A stretch of 64,000 nt of DNA from Galbitalea sp036491035 (GTDB taxonomy: Bacteria; Actinomycetota; Actinomycetes; Actinomycetales; Microbacteriaceae): NCBI GenBank assembly GCA_036491035.1, contig DASXCU010000091.1:23189-87188 (forward strand), read 5' to 3'. The translations under genes and the position numbers were made by a program. The notes under the pieces were generated by a model. That model made no database searches. It saw only the letters and a program-made list of their open reading frames with translations, and was not told the origin of the DNA. Below are positions 16,350 to 24,691 of the stretch, in pieces. Each line of letters begins with the position of its first letter. Positions within the stretch are counted from its first letter, which is position 1.

Positions 16350-17233
16350 TCGAGGCTCTGCGCCCAGCGGCGCCGGGATCCGAACAGGGCGACGCACGTC
16401 CTCGGCAGCGACGACAGCGACACCAGGACATCCTGCAGCGAGCGCGGGCGGCCCGACTTGCTCGCGTACATCAGCTTGCGGCCATCAGCCCCCAGCTCCA
16501 GCAGGGCGAGCGATCGGCGCATCTGGTCGGTCGGGTCGGCGATCTGCAGTCGCCATTGGGCGTAGCCGACGGAGGGGAGCGAAAATTCGCACGGCTGTTC
16601 GCCGAGCGCGAGGATGAGACGGTTCATCTCCGCGCACCCGCCCATGAGTCGGATGGCGTCGACGGCGATCCGTCGTTCGCGCTCATCCAGCACGCGACTG
16701 AACTGGTCCACGAAATACTCGAAGTTGCTGCGCGCGCGCGACGCCCTGCCGTCGAGTCCGTCGTGGCTGGCAAGGATCGCGGAGTTGACGCGACCGAGAG
16801 CCCGCACGGTGTGCCCGCGAAGCGGTACCTCCTTGTGGCGCTCCCAAATGAAGTCGAAGGTCGCCTCCGGATCCGCGAAGAATCCGGGGATGACCGGATA
16901 CACGGTTAGGCCGGCGAGTTCGTCCGGGTGCCGCAGCATGATGCGGGCGGGTGGCAGGATTCGGAGGCGACGCGCCGGCCTGACCTCGTACCATCCGGCC
17001 GCGAACAGCGCCGTGCGCATGTGCCGGAAAGATGCCGGATCGACGAGGATTGCCGCGTTGGTCGCGACATGCGGCGTGAGCAGGCCGTTCGAGATGAGAA
17101 CCGGACCGCCGCCCAGCATGGCGCGAATGTGCAGGTCCTGGCACAGCTCGATCACATTGATCGCGATGAGATCTTTGCTCTCGCGGATCAGTGCGTCTCG
17201 CACTTTCGATGGTGTGGAATCAGAGGTGGTCAT
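16346..17233 (-). CDS. Uncharacterised protein, possible nucleotidyltransferase-like fold
   Basis: 295 residues with no signal peptide or membrane helix. The segment AMLGGGPVLISNGLL...TNAAILVDPASFRHMRTALFAAGWYEV resembles the GG/S and D.L.V layout of the NTP_transf_5-like nucleotidyltransferases, but the catalytic Asp pair is not clear. A helical, Arg/Leu-rich C-terminal half follows. Gene neighbours (MarR convergent, psuK 63 nt downstream on the same strand) do not explain it. The function is unknown. Confidence 0.65.
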   Translation of the reverse strand: MTTSDSTPSKVRDALIRESKDLIAINVIELCQDLHIRAMLGGGPVLISNGLLTPHVATNAAILVDPASFRHMRTALFAAGWYEVRPARRLRILPPARIMLRHPDELAGLTVYPVIPGFFADPEATFDFIWERHKEVPLRGHTVRALGRVNSAILASHDGLDGRASRARSNFEYFVDQFSRVLDERERRIAVDAIRLMGGCAEMNRLILALGEQPCEFSLPSVGYAQWRLQIADPTDQMRRSLALLELGADGRKLMYASKSGRPRSLQDVLVSLSSLPRTCVALFGSRRRWAQSLD

Positions 17234-17296
17234 GATCTCTCCACCTGCAAGCGTAATTGCCGTGGACGCGCGCGACGACGAAACCGTGCCCCCCGA

Positions 17297-18202
17297 TCAG
17301 GCGGGTGGGCGGCCTCCGACCACGCCCACCGCCCGTGCTGCGAGTGTCGCGCCCGCCTCCGCCGCGGAATGCGCATCGTGCGAGACGATCCAGTCCGCGA
17401 GGAATCCGGCGCAGAAAGCATCTCCGGCACCGGTCGGGTCGACGGTCTTCGCGGGCGTCACTTCCACGCGCACCGTCTCGCCCTTGCTGGCCACGATGAT
17501 GCCGGCCACGCCGAGCGTAAGCGCCACGAGTGGGAAGCTCCTCGCGAGCTTCTGGGCGATCGCCGTCGGATCGTCGAGACCGGTGAGCGCACGGCCCTCG
17601 TCGATACTCGGAAAGAGCAGGTCGATGCCGGAGATGGCGCTCAGAAATCGCTTCGCGCCGAAGTCGGCCAGGAACCCGGCGGAGGCCGCGTCCACCGACA
17701 CGTGAACACCCCGTGATTTCGCCCGCTTGATCAATCGTGTGAAGCCGGTCGTGTCCGTCCTGCCGAAGAGGCCGTAGCCCGTGAAGTGCAAGGCGGCGGC
17801 GCCATCCAGAATCGCGTCGGAGACGGAATCCGGGTCGAGCGATGCGTTCGCACCGCGCTCGGTCAGCATGCTGCGGGTGTCGCCGTCGACGAGGATGACG
17901 ATGGTCCCGGTGGGCAGGGTGTGGTCGCCCGCCAGCATGGCGCGCACGCCCGCCTCGCGGAGAACTCGGGTGTGACGTTCCAGATCGAGTACCCCTACGC
18001 GCCCGACGAAGTCGACCGCGACGCCCGTCGTCGCCAGCCAGGTCGCCGTATTGGCGGCCGATCCGCCACCACGCCGCACGATGGCGGCCGGAGTGTCGGT
18101 GTCCGGTCGAATTGCTCCCCTGGGCGTCGCGATGACGTCATCGATCACATCCCCGAAGACGACGACCCGGGGTCGACCGTCCACCCCCCGATCATCACCC
18201 AT
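17297..18202 (-). CDS. psuK: PfkB family kinase, probable pseudouridine kinase
   Basis: 301-residue ribokinase-fold enzyme. The substrate-binding motif RGGGSAANTATWLA and the C-terminal PfkB signature DPTGAGDAFCAGFLADW (anion hole and catalytic Asp) are intact. Its ATG lies 8 nt inside the end of psuG, so the two are translationally coupled. That pairing makes pseudouridine the likely substrate: phosphorylation gives pseudouridine 5'-phosphate, which PsuG splits. Alone it could pass for a ribokinase or adenosine kinase. Confidence 0.85.
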   Translation of the reverse strand: MGDDRGVDGRPRVVVFGDVIDDVIATPRGAIRPDTDTPAAIVRRGGGSAANTATWLATTGVAVDFVGRVGVLDLERHTRVLREAGVRAMLAGDHTLPTGTIVILVDGDTRSMLTERGANASLDPDSVSDAILDGAAALHFTGYGLFGRTDTTGFTRLIKRAKSRGVHVSVDAASAGFLADFGAKRFLSAISGIDLLFPSIDEGRALTGLDDPTAIAQKLARSFPLVALTLGVAGIIVASKGETVRVEVTPAKTVDPTGAGDAFCAGFLADWIVSHDAHSAAEAGATLAARAVGVVGGRPPA

Positions 18203-19109
18203 TCAGCCGCGACCATTCCGTCGCAATCATCCCCGCCACGCGCACATTATTGCGCGCCAGGTCCAGGTTCACTTCGAGACTGCGTCCCTCGGAGGCCTTC
18301 ACGATATAGCTCAGCAGGAACGGGGTGACCGCCTTGCCGTGCACACCGGCCTCGTCGGCGGCCGCGAGCGCCTCTTCGAGTACGCGGTCGTGCTCCGCGG
18401 GGTCCCACTGCTGCTCGCGGGGAACCGCGTTTGCGACCACGATGCCCTGGCCGGAGCCCAGTTCATCCTGCGCACGCATGATCGCCGCCACCTCTGCGGC
18501 GGTGTCGACCGACCAGTCGAGCACCTGCGCCGACTCGGTCAGCCAGAAGCTGGGAAAGATCTTGGTGCCGAAACCGATCACGGGGACGCTGAGCGACTCG
18601 AGCCGCTCGAGGGTCGCGGCAATATCGAGCACCGACTTCACTCCGGCGCTCACGACGGTGATCGGGGTCACCGCGAGTGTCGCAAGGTCGGCCGACTCGT
18701 CGAACGTGCTGGATGCGCCGCGATGAACGCCGCCGAGTCCTCCGGTAGCGAAGACCCGGACGCCGGCCATCGCGGCGAGGTGTGCGGTAGCAGCGACAGT
18801 CGTCGCGCCACTCGCTCCACGCGCCGCGAGAATCGGTAGGTCACGAACGCTCGCCTTGGCGAGGTCTTCCTCGGCGATGCGTCGAACGCCCTCCGCGTCG
18901 AGCCCGATCTGCGGCACACCATCGAGCACGGCGACCGTGGCGGCGGTGACTCCCGCTTCGGCGAGGATTCGCTCGAACTCGAGCGCCGCCTCGTGATTTC
19001 GGGGACGCGGCAGTCCGTGGCTGATGATCGTGGATTCGAGGGCGACGACGGGGCGGTGGTCCGCGAGAGCGGCTGCAACCGCGTCGGAGACATGCAGGTG
19101 TGTACTCAT
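18195..19109 (-). CDS. psuG: Pseudouridine-5'-phosphate glycosidase
   Basis: 304-residue enzyme that breaks the C-C glycosidic bond of pseudouridine 5'-phosphate to give uracil and ribose 5-phosphate. Family signatures are ALESTIISHGLPRPRN near the N-terminus, FATGGLGGVHRGA in the middle and SVDTAAEVAAIM toward the C-terminus. It is first in the psuG-psuK pair. Uracil made here could feed the upp product in the same window. A TAAGTT box lies 9 nt before the ATG. Confidence 0.94.
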   Translation of the reverse strand: MSTHLHVSDAVAAALADHRPVVALESTIISHGLPRPRNHEAALEFERILAEAGVTAATVAVLDGVPQIGLDAEGVRRIAEEDLAKASVRDLPILAARGASGATTVAATAHLAAMAGVRVFATGGLGGVHRGASSTFDESADLATLAVTPITVVSAGVKSVLDIAATLERLESLSVPVIGFGTKIFPSFWLTESAQVLDWSVDTAAEVAAIMRAQDELGSGQGIVVANAVPREQQWDPAEHDRVLEEALAAADEAGVHGKAVTPFLLSYIVKASEGRSLEVNLDLARNNVRVAGMIATEWSRLNG

Positions 19110-19391
19110 ACTTCGCCTAACTTACCCGCCGGAAACCGGGGTTCGGACCGTCCACGCGAGGGGCGGAAAAGTAACACCGCGGCGCCGCTGGTTCACGCGG
19201 CATTTTCCCAGCCTTCTTTTTCGGCCAGCCGACATCCGCGCCAGTACTGGGATCGGGGCCCCGGAACAAAATCCATTGGCCACGGATTACCCCGCTTTGG
19301 GGGACACGCACCAAACCCGTTCCCGTGGCTCTCCGGACCTCCAGTGCAACCCGAAGTTCGGGAAGCGAAAACGCATTGAGGAGTTCATCTC
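19110..19391. other. Gene-free interval between psuG and a secreted-protein gene
   Basis: 282 nt with no gene I can support. The two open frames on the plus strand have non-coding composition. It must hold the psuG promoter (minus strand, TAAGTT close to the start) and the promoter plus a possibly long leader for 19392. The segment TACCCCGCTTTGGGGGACACG around 19288-19308 is a small CCCC/GGGG hairpin. I found no known riboswitch. Confidence 0.6.
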
Positions 19392-19952
19392 ATGAACAAG
19401 TTCAGTAAAAAGTCCGCATTCGGAATCGCCACCGTTGGGGCCGCCGCAGCACTGGTTGCCGGCTTCGCCGCTCCGGCGATGGCATCGACTACGCATGCCG
19501 TTCACGACAGCTCGTACTCGAGCAAATCGAAGAGCACAACGGAGAGCACGAACAAGGACATGACTTCGGCCTCCGCCTGGGCTGACGCTCTCCGCAACGT
19601 CAGCACCGGCATCGGCACGGGCACCGCGTCCAACTGGTCGCCCGTCGTCGTGTCGCCGTCGCTCAACGCGCCGATCTCTGCCGGTGACATCGGATCCGGC
19701 AACGCGCTGCTCTCGGGCAACGAGGTGCCGGTGCTCTCCGGTAACGATGTTCAGGCGCCGCTGCTCTCGGGCAACGACACCGCCATCGGGAACAACGACG
19801 GCAACGTCAGCAATGTTGGCAACGGCGACCTCACGGGCGGCATCAACACGAGCGTCAACAACCTCGTGAACAGCCTCACCAAGGATGTCGGCAACAACTC
19901 GTCCTCGACCAGCTCGACGGGCATCGTCGACTCGATCCTCGGCGGCCGCTAA
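19392..19952 (+). CDS. Secreted Ser/Asn/Thr-rich repeat protein
   Basis: 186 residues with a clear Sec signal peptide (basic N-terminus, hydrophobic core, cleavage after AMA, about residue 31). The mature part is low-complexity and Ser/Thr/Asn/Gly-rich. It contains three LSGN[DE] repeats (LLSGNEVP, VLSGNDVQ, LLSGNDTA), followed by Asn/Gly/Val-rich strands and a Ser run. There are no Cys residues, catalytic motifs or sorting signal. It may be a surface or matrix protein. A good ribosome site (GAGGAG) and a strong terminator flank it, so it is a single-gene unit. Confidence 0.8.
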   Translation: MNKFSKKSAFGIATVGAAAALVAGFAAPAMASTTHAVHDSSYSSKSKSTTESTNKDMTSASAWADALRNVSTGIGTGTASNWSPVVVSPSLNAPISAGDIGSGNALLSGNEVPVLSGNDVQAPLLSGNDTAIGNNDGNVSNVGNGDLTGGINTSVNNLVNSLTKDVGNNSSSTSSTGIVDSILGGR

Positions 19953-19961
19953 CCACAGACC

Positions 19962-20010
19962 CGAGCGGATCCGCGTCCTTCCCAGTGGCGCGGGTCCGCT
20001 CGTCTATTTA
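19962..20010. terminator. Strong intrinsic-type terminator
   Basis: A 14-bp stem (CGAGCGGATCCGCG at 19962-19975 with its partner at 19989-20002, one G-U pair) is followed by TCTATTTA. It lies between the secreted-protein gene and the convergent Fpg/Nei gene, and probably ends both transcripts. Confidence 0.75.
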
Positions 20011-20867
20011 AGGAGTCGCGACAGGACACGGTCGGCGAGCGGCTTGCCGCCCGTCTGGCAGGTGGGGCAGTACTGGAAGGTCGAGTCGGCAAAGATCACC
20101 TGGCGCACGGTGTCCCCGCAGACCGGGCATGGCAGCCCGTTGCGGCCGTGCACCTGAAGGTTCGACTTCTTCTCGGCCTTCAGCTCCGACGCCGCCAGGC
20201 CGTCCGCCCGGGCGATTGCATCGCGAAGGGTGGTCTGCATCGCCTCGTAGAGCGTCGCGATGTCCTCGGCGGGCATCGCGGCTGGCTTGTACGGGGACAT
20301 CCGTGCGGCGTGCAGGATCTCATCCGAGTAGGCGTTGCCGATGCCCGCGATGATCGACTGGTTGCGAAGCACGCCCTTGATCTGGGATCGGCCGGCGCGA
20401 TTCAGGATGGCGGCGAAGGCGGCCTCGGTGAAGGACGGCTCCAGCGGCTCCGGTCCGAGTTTTGCGATGCCCGGGATCTGCGACGGATCCCGCACCAGGT
20501 AGATCGCCAGGCTCTTCTTGGTGCCGTACTCGGTCACGTCGAAGCCCGATCCGTCATCCAGGATCAGCCGCGCCGTCAGCGGGCCGCGCCCCAGGGCTTT
20601 GGATGGCTGCGGTGCACTGTCTCGCCAGCGGATCCAGCCCGCCCGAGCCAGGTGCAGCACGAGGTGCAGATCGTCTCCGACTCCGAAGTCGAGGAACTTG
20701 CCGTGCCGGTATGCGCTGGTGAACTTCTCTCCCACCAGTGCATCCACCGATACCTCGAACGTCTTCAGCGCAGAGAACGACAGGATGTCGAGTCGCTTGA
20801 TCTCCCGGCCGATGAGGCGCGCGCCAAGATCCGCCACGAGGGCGGTCACTTCGGGGAGCTCAGGCAC
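20004..20867 (-). CDS. Fpg/Nei family DNA glycosylase
   Basis: 287-residue bifunctional base-excision repair enzyme. It starts with the catalytic N-terminus PELPEV (Pro2 nucleophile after Met removal). It has the helix-two-turns-helix region around GNAYSDEILHAARMSP and a C-terminal zinc finger with CPVC and CPTC. The finger's final QTGGKPLADR replaces the usual Arg loop, typical of the actinobacterial Nei/Fpg2 clades, so oxidised-pyrimidine specificity is possible. GATACT (minus strand, 20879-20874) ends 6 nt before the GTG, making it leaderless. Confidence 0.92.
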   Translation of the reverse strand: MPELPEVTALVADLGARLIGREIKRLDILSFSALKTFEVSVDALVGEKFTSAYRHGKFLDFGVGDDLHLVLHLARAGWIRWRDSAPQPSKALGRGPLTARLILDDGSGFDVTEYGTKKSLAIYLVRDPSQIPGIAKLGPEPLEPSFTEAAFAAILNRAGRSQIKGVLRNQSIIAGIGNAYSDEILHAARMSPYKPAAMPAEDIATLYEAMQTTLRDAIARADGLAASELKAEKKSNLQVHGRNGLPCPVCGDTVRQVIFADSTFQYCPTCQTGGKPLADRVLSRLLK

Positions 20868-20964
20868 TCTTCCAGTATCCCGCGAGCCTCGGATGCCCGT
20901 GGGGGTTGTTCGCGCTCAGCGACGCCGCAATGGCCGCGTCGCCGGTGCGGAATACGGTGGTCGC

Positions 20965-22044
20965 GTGGGCATCCGGAACATCTCGCAGCGTGAGGCGCGA
21001 CAGATTGCGGTTCGCGCTGCCCTGCTGGATGCGTCGAGGCCGGATGACATCCTCGAGCTGGTCCGCGGAATCACGATGCTCAGAGTCGAGCTGACCCCGA
21101 CCGTCGCTCCGTCGGCCGACCACATCGCCTGGTCGAGGCTCGGAGCGGCCTACCGACTCGGCGAGGCCGATCGCGCCCTGGCGCTCGGGCCGCTGTTCGA
21201 ACGGGACTGGATGCTCCGTCCGATGTCCGACCTGGGGCTCTACGTCGCGAGCGCTCGTACCTGGCCCGATCGCGCGAACACCCGCGGCTGGATGGACGCG
21301 AACGCGGACTTCGCGAACGGAATACTGGACCGCATCGCGGACCTCGGCCCCCTCACGTCCCGGGACATCCCCGACGAGGCATTCGTGCCGTGGCCGTCGA
21401 CCGGGTGGAGCAACAACCGCAATGTGACCAAGATGCTCGAGTGCCTCCACATGGTCGGCGAGCTCGCCGTGGTCGGCCGCGCCGGACGACTTCGCATCTG
21501 GGACCTGGCCGGTCGGGTGTATCCGCCGACCGCCGAGGTGCCGCTTGACGAGGCGCGGCGGATTCGAAGCGAGCGACTCCTCGGTGCGTGCGGAATCATG
21601 CGCGACAGCCGCGCGGTGTCCCCGATCGAGGTGCACGGGCTGGCCGAAGTCGGGCAGGCTGTCACGATCGACGGCGTCCGCGGCCGATGGCGGGTGGACC
21701 CGGATCAGCTGGGCCGGTCCTTCGATGGGCGCACGGCAATCCTGTCGCCGTTCGACCGGCTGATGACCGACCCGCAGCGGATCGCGCGGCTGTTCGAGTT
21801 CGACTACACCCTCGAGATGTACAAGCCGTCGGCGAGTCGGGTCTGGGGGCAGTTCGCGCTTCCGATTCTGCATGGCGACCGGCTGGTCGGAAAAGTGGAT
21901 GCGCGCAGCGACTATGACACCGGGCGGTTCGTGGTGCACCGGGTTCACGAGGATGAGTCGTTCGCGCCGTCTGTCCGCGACGCCGTCGACGAGGAACTCG
22001 ACTCCTTCGCCTCCTGGCTGCGCCTGTCGCTTCACCGCGCGTAA
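20965..22044 (+). CDS. AlkZ/YcaQ-like winged-helix protein (HTH_42)
   Basis: 359 residues of the HTH_42 family, whose characterised members YcaQ/AlkZ are DNA glycosylases for interstrand crosslinks. Tandem winged-helix segments are visible (ITMLRVELTPTVAPSADHIAWSRLGAAY near the N-terminus, LSPFDRLMTDPQRIARLFEFDYTLEMYKP near the C-terminus). The QxQ catalytic motif of AlkZ was not clear to me, so glycosylase activity is unproven. TACGGT ends 6 nt before the GTG. A paralogue lies at 43972-45048, and the DNA-repair gene fpg/nei is divergent next to it. Confidence 0.82.
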   Translation: MGIRNISQREARQIAVRAALLDASRPDDILELVRGITMLRVELTPTVAPSADHIAWSRLGAAYRLGEADRALALGPLFERDWMLRPMSDLGLYVASARTWPDRANTRGWMDANADFANGILDRIADLGPLTSRDIPDEAFVPWPSTGWSNNRNVTKMLECLHMVGELAVVGRAGRLRIWDLAGRVYPPTAEVPLDEARRIRSERLLGACGIMRDSRAVSPIEVHGLAEVGQAVTIDGVRGRWRVDPDQLGRSFDGRTAILSPFDRLMTDPQRIARLFEFDYTLEMYKPSASRVWGQFALPILHGDRLVGKVDARSDYDTGRFVVHRVHEDESFAPSVRDAVDEELDSFASWLRLSLHRA

Positions 22045-22054
22045 CGTCGAGGGT

Positions 22055-22393
22055 GTGACCGACTCAATCGCCCTCGTCCGTCGTTTCTACGCCGCGTATC
22101 AGGAGCAGGACGTCGATGCGGCCCGCGCGATCCTCTCCGACCGGCTGTCCTTCACGTCGCCCCAGGACGACCACATCGACAAGGTCGCGTACCTTGAGCG
22201 CTGTTTCCCGACCGCCGAGCGATTCGTCTCGACCGAGATCCTCGACCCGGTCGAGGTGACGCCGGGGCTGGTTCTCTGGCGCTACCGGTATGAACTGGAG
22301 GACGGCGGCCGCTTCAGCAACGTCGAGGAGATCACAGTCGGGGACGACCGGATCGTGGACATCCGCGTTTACTTCGGAGGCCCTCTCGATTAG
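22055..22393 (+). CDS. SnoaL/NTF2-like domain protein
   Basis: 112-residue cone-shaped alpha+beta protein. The N-terminal helix SIALVRRFYAAYQEQDVDAARAILSDRLSFTSP and the closing strand EEITVGDDRIVDIRVYFGG are typical of the NTF2-like/SnoaL superfamily. Members are isomerases, hydratases or ligand-binding proteins, and no specific role can be assigned. The start is a GTG just after the AlkZ-like gene (10 nt), suggesting co-transcription. It overlaps the next gene by 4 nt tail-to-tail. Confidence 0.8.
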   Translation: MTDSIALVRRFYAAYQEQDVDAARAILSDRLSFTSPQDDHIDKVAYLERCFPTAERFVSTEILDPVEVTPGLVLWRYRYELEDGGRFSNVEEITVGDDRIVDIRVYFGGPLD

Positions 22394-23088
22394 GCGGGGA
22401 CGTCCGCCGCTCGCGCCCGTGCAACATCGCGGCCCCGAGGCGAATCCGGGAACCGATCGAAGAGGTCACGCACCTGTGCCGCCGGGAGGTTAGCGCCGAA
22501 GAGTTCGCTGCCGGGCTCGAGCCGAATCCCGTCGCCCAGCGGGCCGCCGATCACGGCGTCGAACCCGAGCGAATCGACGATAGCCGCCGCGATGCGCAGG
22601 TCGCCCGCGTCGTTTCCGACGATGGCAATGGCCTTTCGGTCGGGGTCGCCAGTAGGGCGCCCGCCCTCGTCGAGGTCGTGATAGCCCATGTGGTTGAAGG
22701 CCTTCACGACTCGCGATCCGGGCAGGAACTCTTGCACGAGCTCGCTCGTCGACGTGCGCAGGTCGGTGAGATCCGCGCGAATCCCGTCGATCTCCCACCA
22801 GTAGTTGGTGGCGTCCAGGACGAGCTTGCCGCGCAGGGCTTCGACCGGGAGCGTGCGGTACTTGCCGAGCGGGAGGGCGAGGATCATCACGTCGCTCTTC
22901 GCGGCTGCCTCGACACCGGTCACCGCGATCGATCCGGGGGCGAGCACCTCGGCGGTGAGTGCGATTCGCTGCGGGTCTCCGGATCCCGCGATGAGCACCC
23001 GGTAACCGGCCGCGATCGCGAGGCGCGCCAGCACGGTACCGACCTTGCCGGCGCCGAGTATTCCGATCGTGTTTACGGTGTCAGGCAT
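22390..23088 (-). CDS. F420-dependent NADP reductase-like dinucleotide-binding protein
   Basis: About 232 residues with the N-terminal Rossmann motif IGILGAGKVGTVLARLA and the F420_oxidored core VVKAFNHMGYHDL. Members oxidise or reduce NADP, often with F420, and the family is widely linked to redox stress operons. A GTG at 23100 would add four residues. It overlaps the upstream LLM oxidoreductase gene by 8 nt, so the two are coupled and probably share the twin-palindrome promoter at 24147-24189. Confidence 0.83.
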   Translation of the reverse strand: MPDTVNTIGILGAGKVGTVLARLAIAAGYRVLIAGSGDPQRIALTAEVLAPGSIAVTGVEAAAKSDVMILALPLGKYRTLPVEALRGKLVLDATNYWWEIDGIRADLTDLRTSTSELVQEFLPGSRVVKAFNHMGYHDLDEGGRPTGDPDRKAIAIVGNDAGDLRIAAAIVDSLGFDAVIGGPLGDGIRLEPGSELFGANLPAAQVRDLFDRFPDSPRGRDVARARAADVPA

Positions 23089-24130
23089 CGACGGGTTCAC
23101 GCTCCAATAGTTCCAGAACGCGCGGGCGCACCTCGTTACCGAGGAGTTCGATCGTCTGCCGGCGGGACTCCACGGGCAACTCGTTGATGTCGTACTTCAG
23201 GTCGAACCGGCTCAGGTGCAACGCGCGGGCCACGCCGGCGATCTTCTGCGCGACGGTTTCCGGCGAGCCGACGAACAGTGCGCCCGTGGCGAGCTCCGCG
23301 TCATAGCGCTGGCGAGTGGGCGCGTAGAAACCCCGCTCCCGGCCGAGTCGTTCGACGACCGGCATCCAGCACTTCCACCAGGTATCCGCCGCCTCCTCAT
23401 CCGTCTTCGCGATCAGACCGAGCGAGTGCTGGCCGACCGGCTGGACCGGCTGGCCGAACTGTTCGAGCGCGCGGAAATACAGGTCGACGTGCCCCGCGAA
23501 ACGTTCTGGCTGGCCACCGATGATGGCGAGCATGAGCGGAAGGCCATAGCGCGCCGCCCGGATTACGGAGTTCGGGCTCCCGCCCACACCGATCCACGTG
23601 GGGATGCCTCCGGCCTGCATCCGCGGGTGCAGGGTCTCGTTCACGAGCGGCGCGCGCACGGTGCCCGACCAGGTGACGGATTCCTCGCGCTGCAGTCTCA
23701 TGAACAGCTCGAGCTTCTCCTCGAACAATTCCTCGTAGTCAGCCAGGTCGTAGCCGAACAGCGGAAACGATTCGGTCGCCGACGCCCGCCCGAGCACGAG
23801 TTGCGCGCGGCCGTTCGACACCGCATCGACGGTCGAGAACTCGTTGTAGACCCGCACCGGATCGTTCGTGCTGAGGACCGTGACCGACGTGCCGAGTTTG
23901 ATCCGTTCGGTGGCCGTGGCGATGGCGGCCAGCAGGACCGGTGTCGCCGAGTCGACGAATCCCTCGCGATAGTGCTCGCCGACGCTGAAGACGTCGAGAC
24001 CGACGGATTCGGCCAGTCTCGCCTCGTCGACCAGCAGTCGAAGCGTCTCCGCGTCGCTGAGGAGTTGGCCGCTCTGGGTTGGCACATCGCCGAACGAGTT
24101 GAGTCCGAGTTCGAATGTTCCGGATGTCAC
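23081..24130 (-). CDS. LLM-class flavin-dependent oxidoreductase
   Basis: 349-residue TIM-barrel luciferase-like monooxygenase, using FMN or F420. Recognisable parts are the N-terminal FELGLNSFGD strand, DVFSVGEHYREGF, the strand IKLGTSVTVLS and the cofactor loop GRAQLVLGRASATESFPLFGYD. The GTG at 24130 has an ideal AAGGAG site; an upstream ATG at 24160 lies inside the operator and is rejected. It is divergent from a MarR gene and is the most likely target of that regulator, together with the F420-type reductase downstream. Confidence 0.9.
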   Translation of the reverse strand: MTSGTFELGLNSFGDVPTQSGQLLSDAETLRLLVDEARLAESVGLDVFSVGEHYREGFVDSATPVLLAAIATATERIKLGTSVTVLSTNDPVRVYNEFSTVDAVSNGRAQLVLGRASATESFPLFGYDLADYEELFEEKLELFMRLQREESVTWSGTVRAPLVNETLHPRMQAGGIPTWIGVGGSPNSVIRAARYGLPLMLAIIGGQPERFAGHVDLYFRALEQFGQPVQPVGQHSLGLIAKTDEEAADTWWKCWMPVVERLGRERGFYAPTRQRYDAELATGALFVGSPETVAQKIAGVARALHLSRFDLKYDINELPVESRRQTIELLGNEVRPRVLELLEREPVDA

Positions 24131-24146
24131 TGGGTGCTCCTTATTA

Positions 24147-24189
24147 AATTGACATGTCAATTATGCGTCGGTATGATTGACATGTCAAT
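24147..24189. promoter_or_regulatory. Twin MarR palindromes containing overlapping divergent promoters
   Basis: AATTGACATGTCAATT (24147-24162) and ATTGACATGTCAAT (24176-24189) are perfect palindromes with centres 28 bp apart. They supply a -35 in each direction. Plus strand: TTGACA 24149-24154, 17 nt, TATGAT 24172-24177. Minus strand: TTGACA 24188-24183, 17 nt, CATAAT 24165-24160. A MarR dimer on either site would block both promoters. Confidence 0.85.
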
Positions 24190-24205
24190 TTGATGGAGTT
24201 CGGAA

Positions 24206-24691
24206 ATGAACGCAGCGCACAGTCCTCGCACCGCCCGCCGCTCGCCGACGGCCGCAGAGCTTTCGGCGTGGCGAACCTTCATCGAAACCTCCGAGCGAAT
24301 GCGCTCCGCTATCGGCTCACGCCTCCAGGCCGACTCCAGCCTCTCGACTGGTGACTACGCGGTTCTGCTCAGCCTCTCCGAGGCACCGGGACAGCGTGTC
24401 CGATCGTCGGAGCTGGCCTGCGCGGTCGGCTGGGAGCGCAGCCGCCTCTCCCACCACCTCGGTCGGATGGAGCAGCGCGGACTCATCCGCCGCGAGGAGT
24501 GCGCAACCGACAGTCGCGGCGCCGAGGCCTGCCTGACGGCGACCGGCGCCCAGGCGTTTCGGGCGGCATCCGCTCCGCATCTGCACGCGATCAACGAACT
24601 GTTCGTGAACGCGCTGACCGGCGAACAGCTGGCTCAGATCGCCGCGATCGGCGAGGCGCTCGCTGCCCACCTCGACGAAGCGGTTGCCTAG
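24206..24691 (+). CDS. MarR family repressor
   Basis: 161-residue winged-helix regulator. The HTH RVRSSELACAVGWERSRLSHHLGRMEQRGLIRREE and the wing residues CATDSRGAEACLTATG are canonical MarR. A Cys in the HTH (ELACAVG) and one at the wing tip (EECATDS) could allow redox sensing, but that is speculative. The ATG has GGAG 7 nt upstream. It should bind the twin palindromes between it and the LLM oxidoreductase gene, repressing both. Confidence 0.92.
   Translation: MNAAHSPRTARRSPTAAELSAWRTFIETSERMRSAIGSRLQADSSLSTGDYAVLLSLSEAPGQRVRSSELACAVGWERSRLSHHLGRMEQRGLIRREECATDSRGAEACLTATGAQAFRAASAPHLHAINELFVNALTGEQLAQIAAIGEALAAHLDEAVA

Noticed and set aside
19280..19391. Possible c-di-AMP (ydaO-type) riboswitch before the secreted-protein gene
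   Set aside because: GGGGGAC-like piece is present but the conserved 3' signature of that riboswitch is absent.
18993..19395. Two plus-strand frames of 123-128 codons upstream of the secreted-protein gene
   Set aside because: They overlap psuG antisense and each other, lack ribosome sites and show no codon bias.
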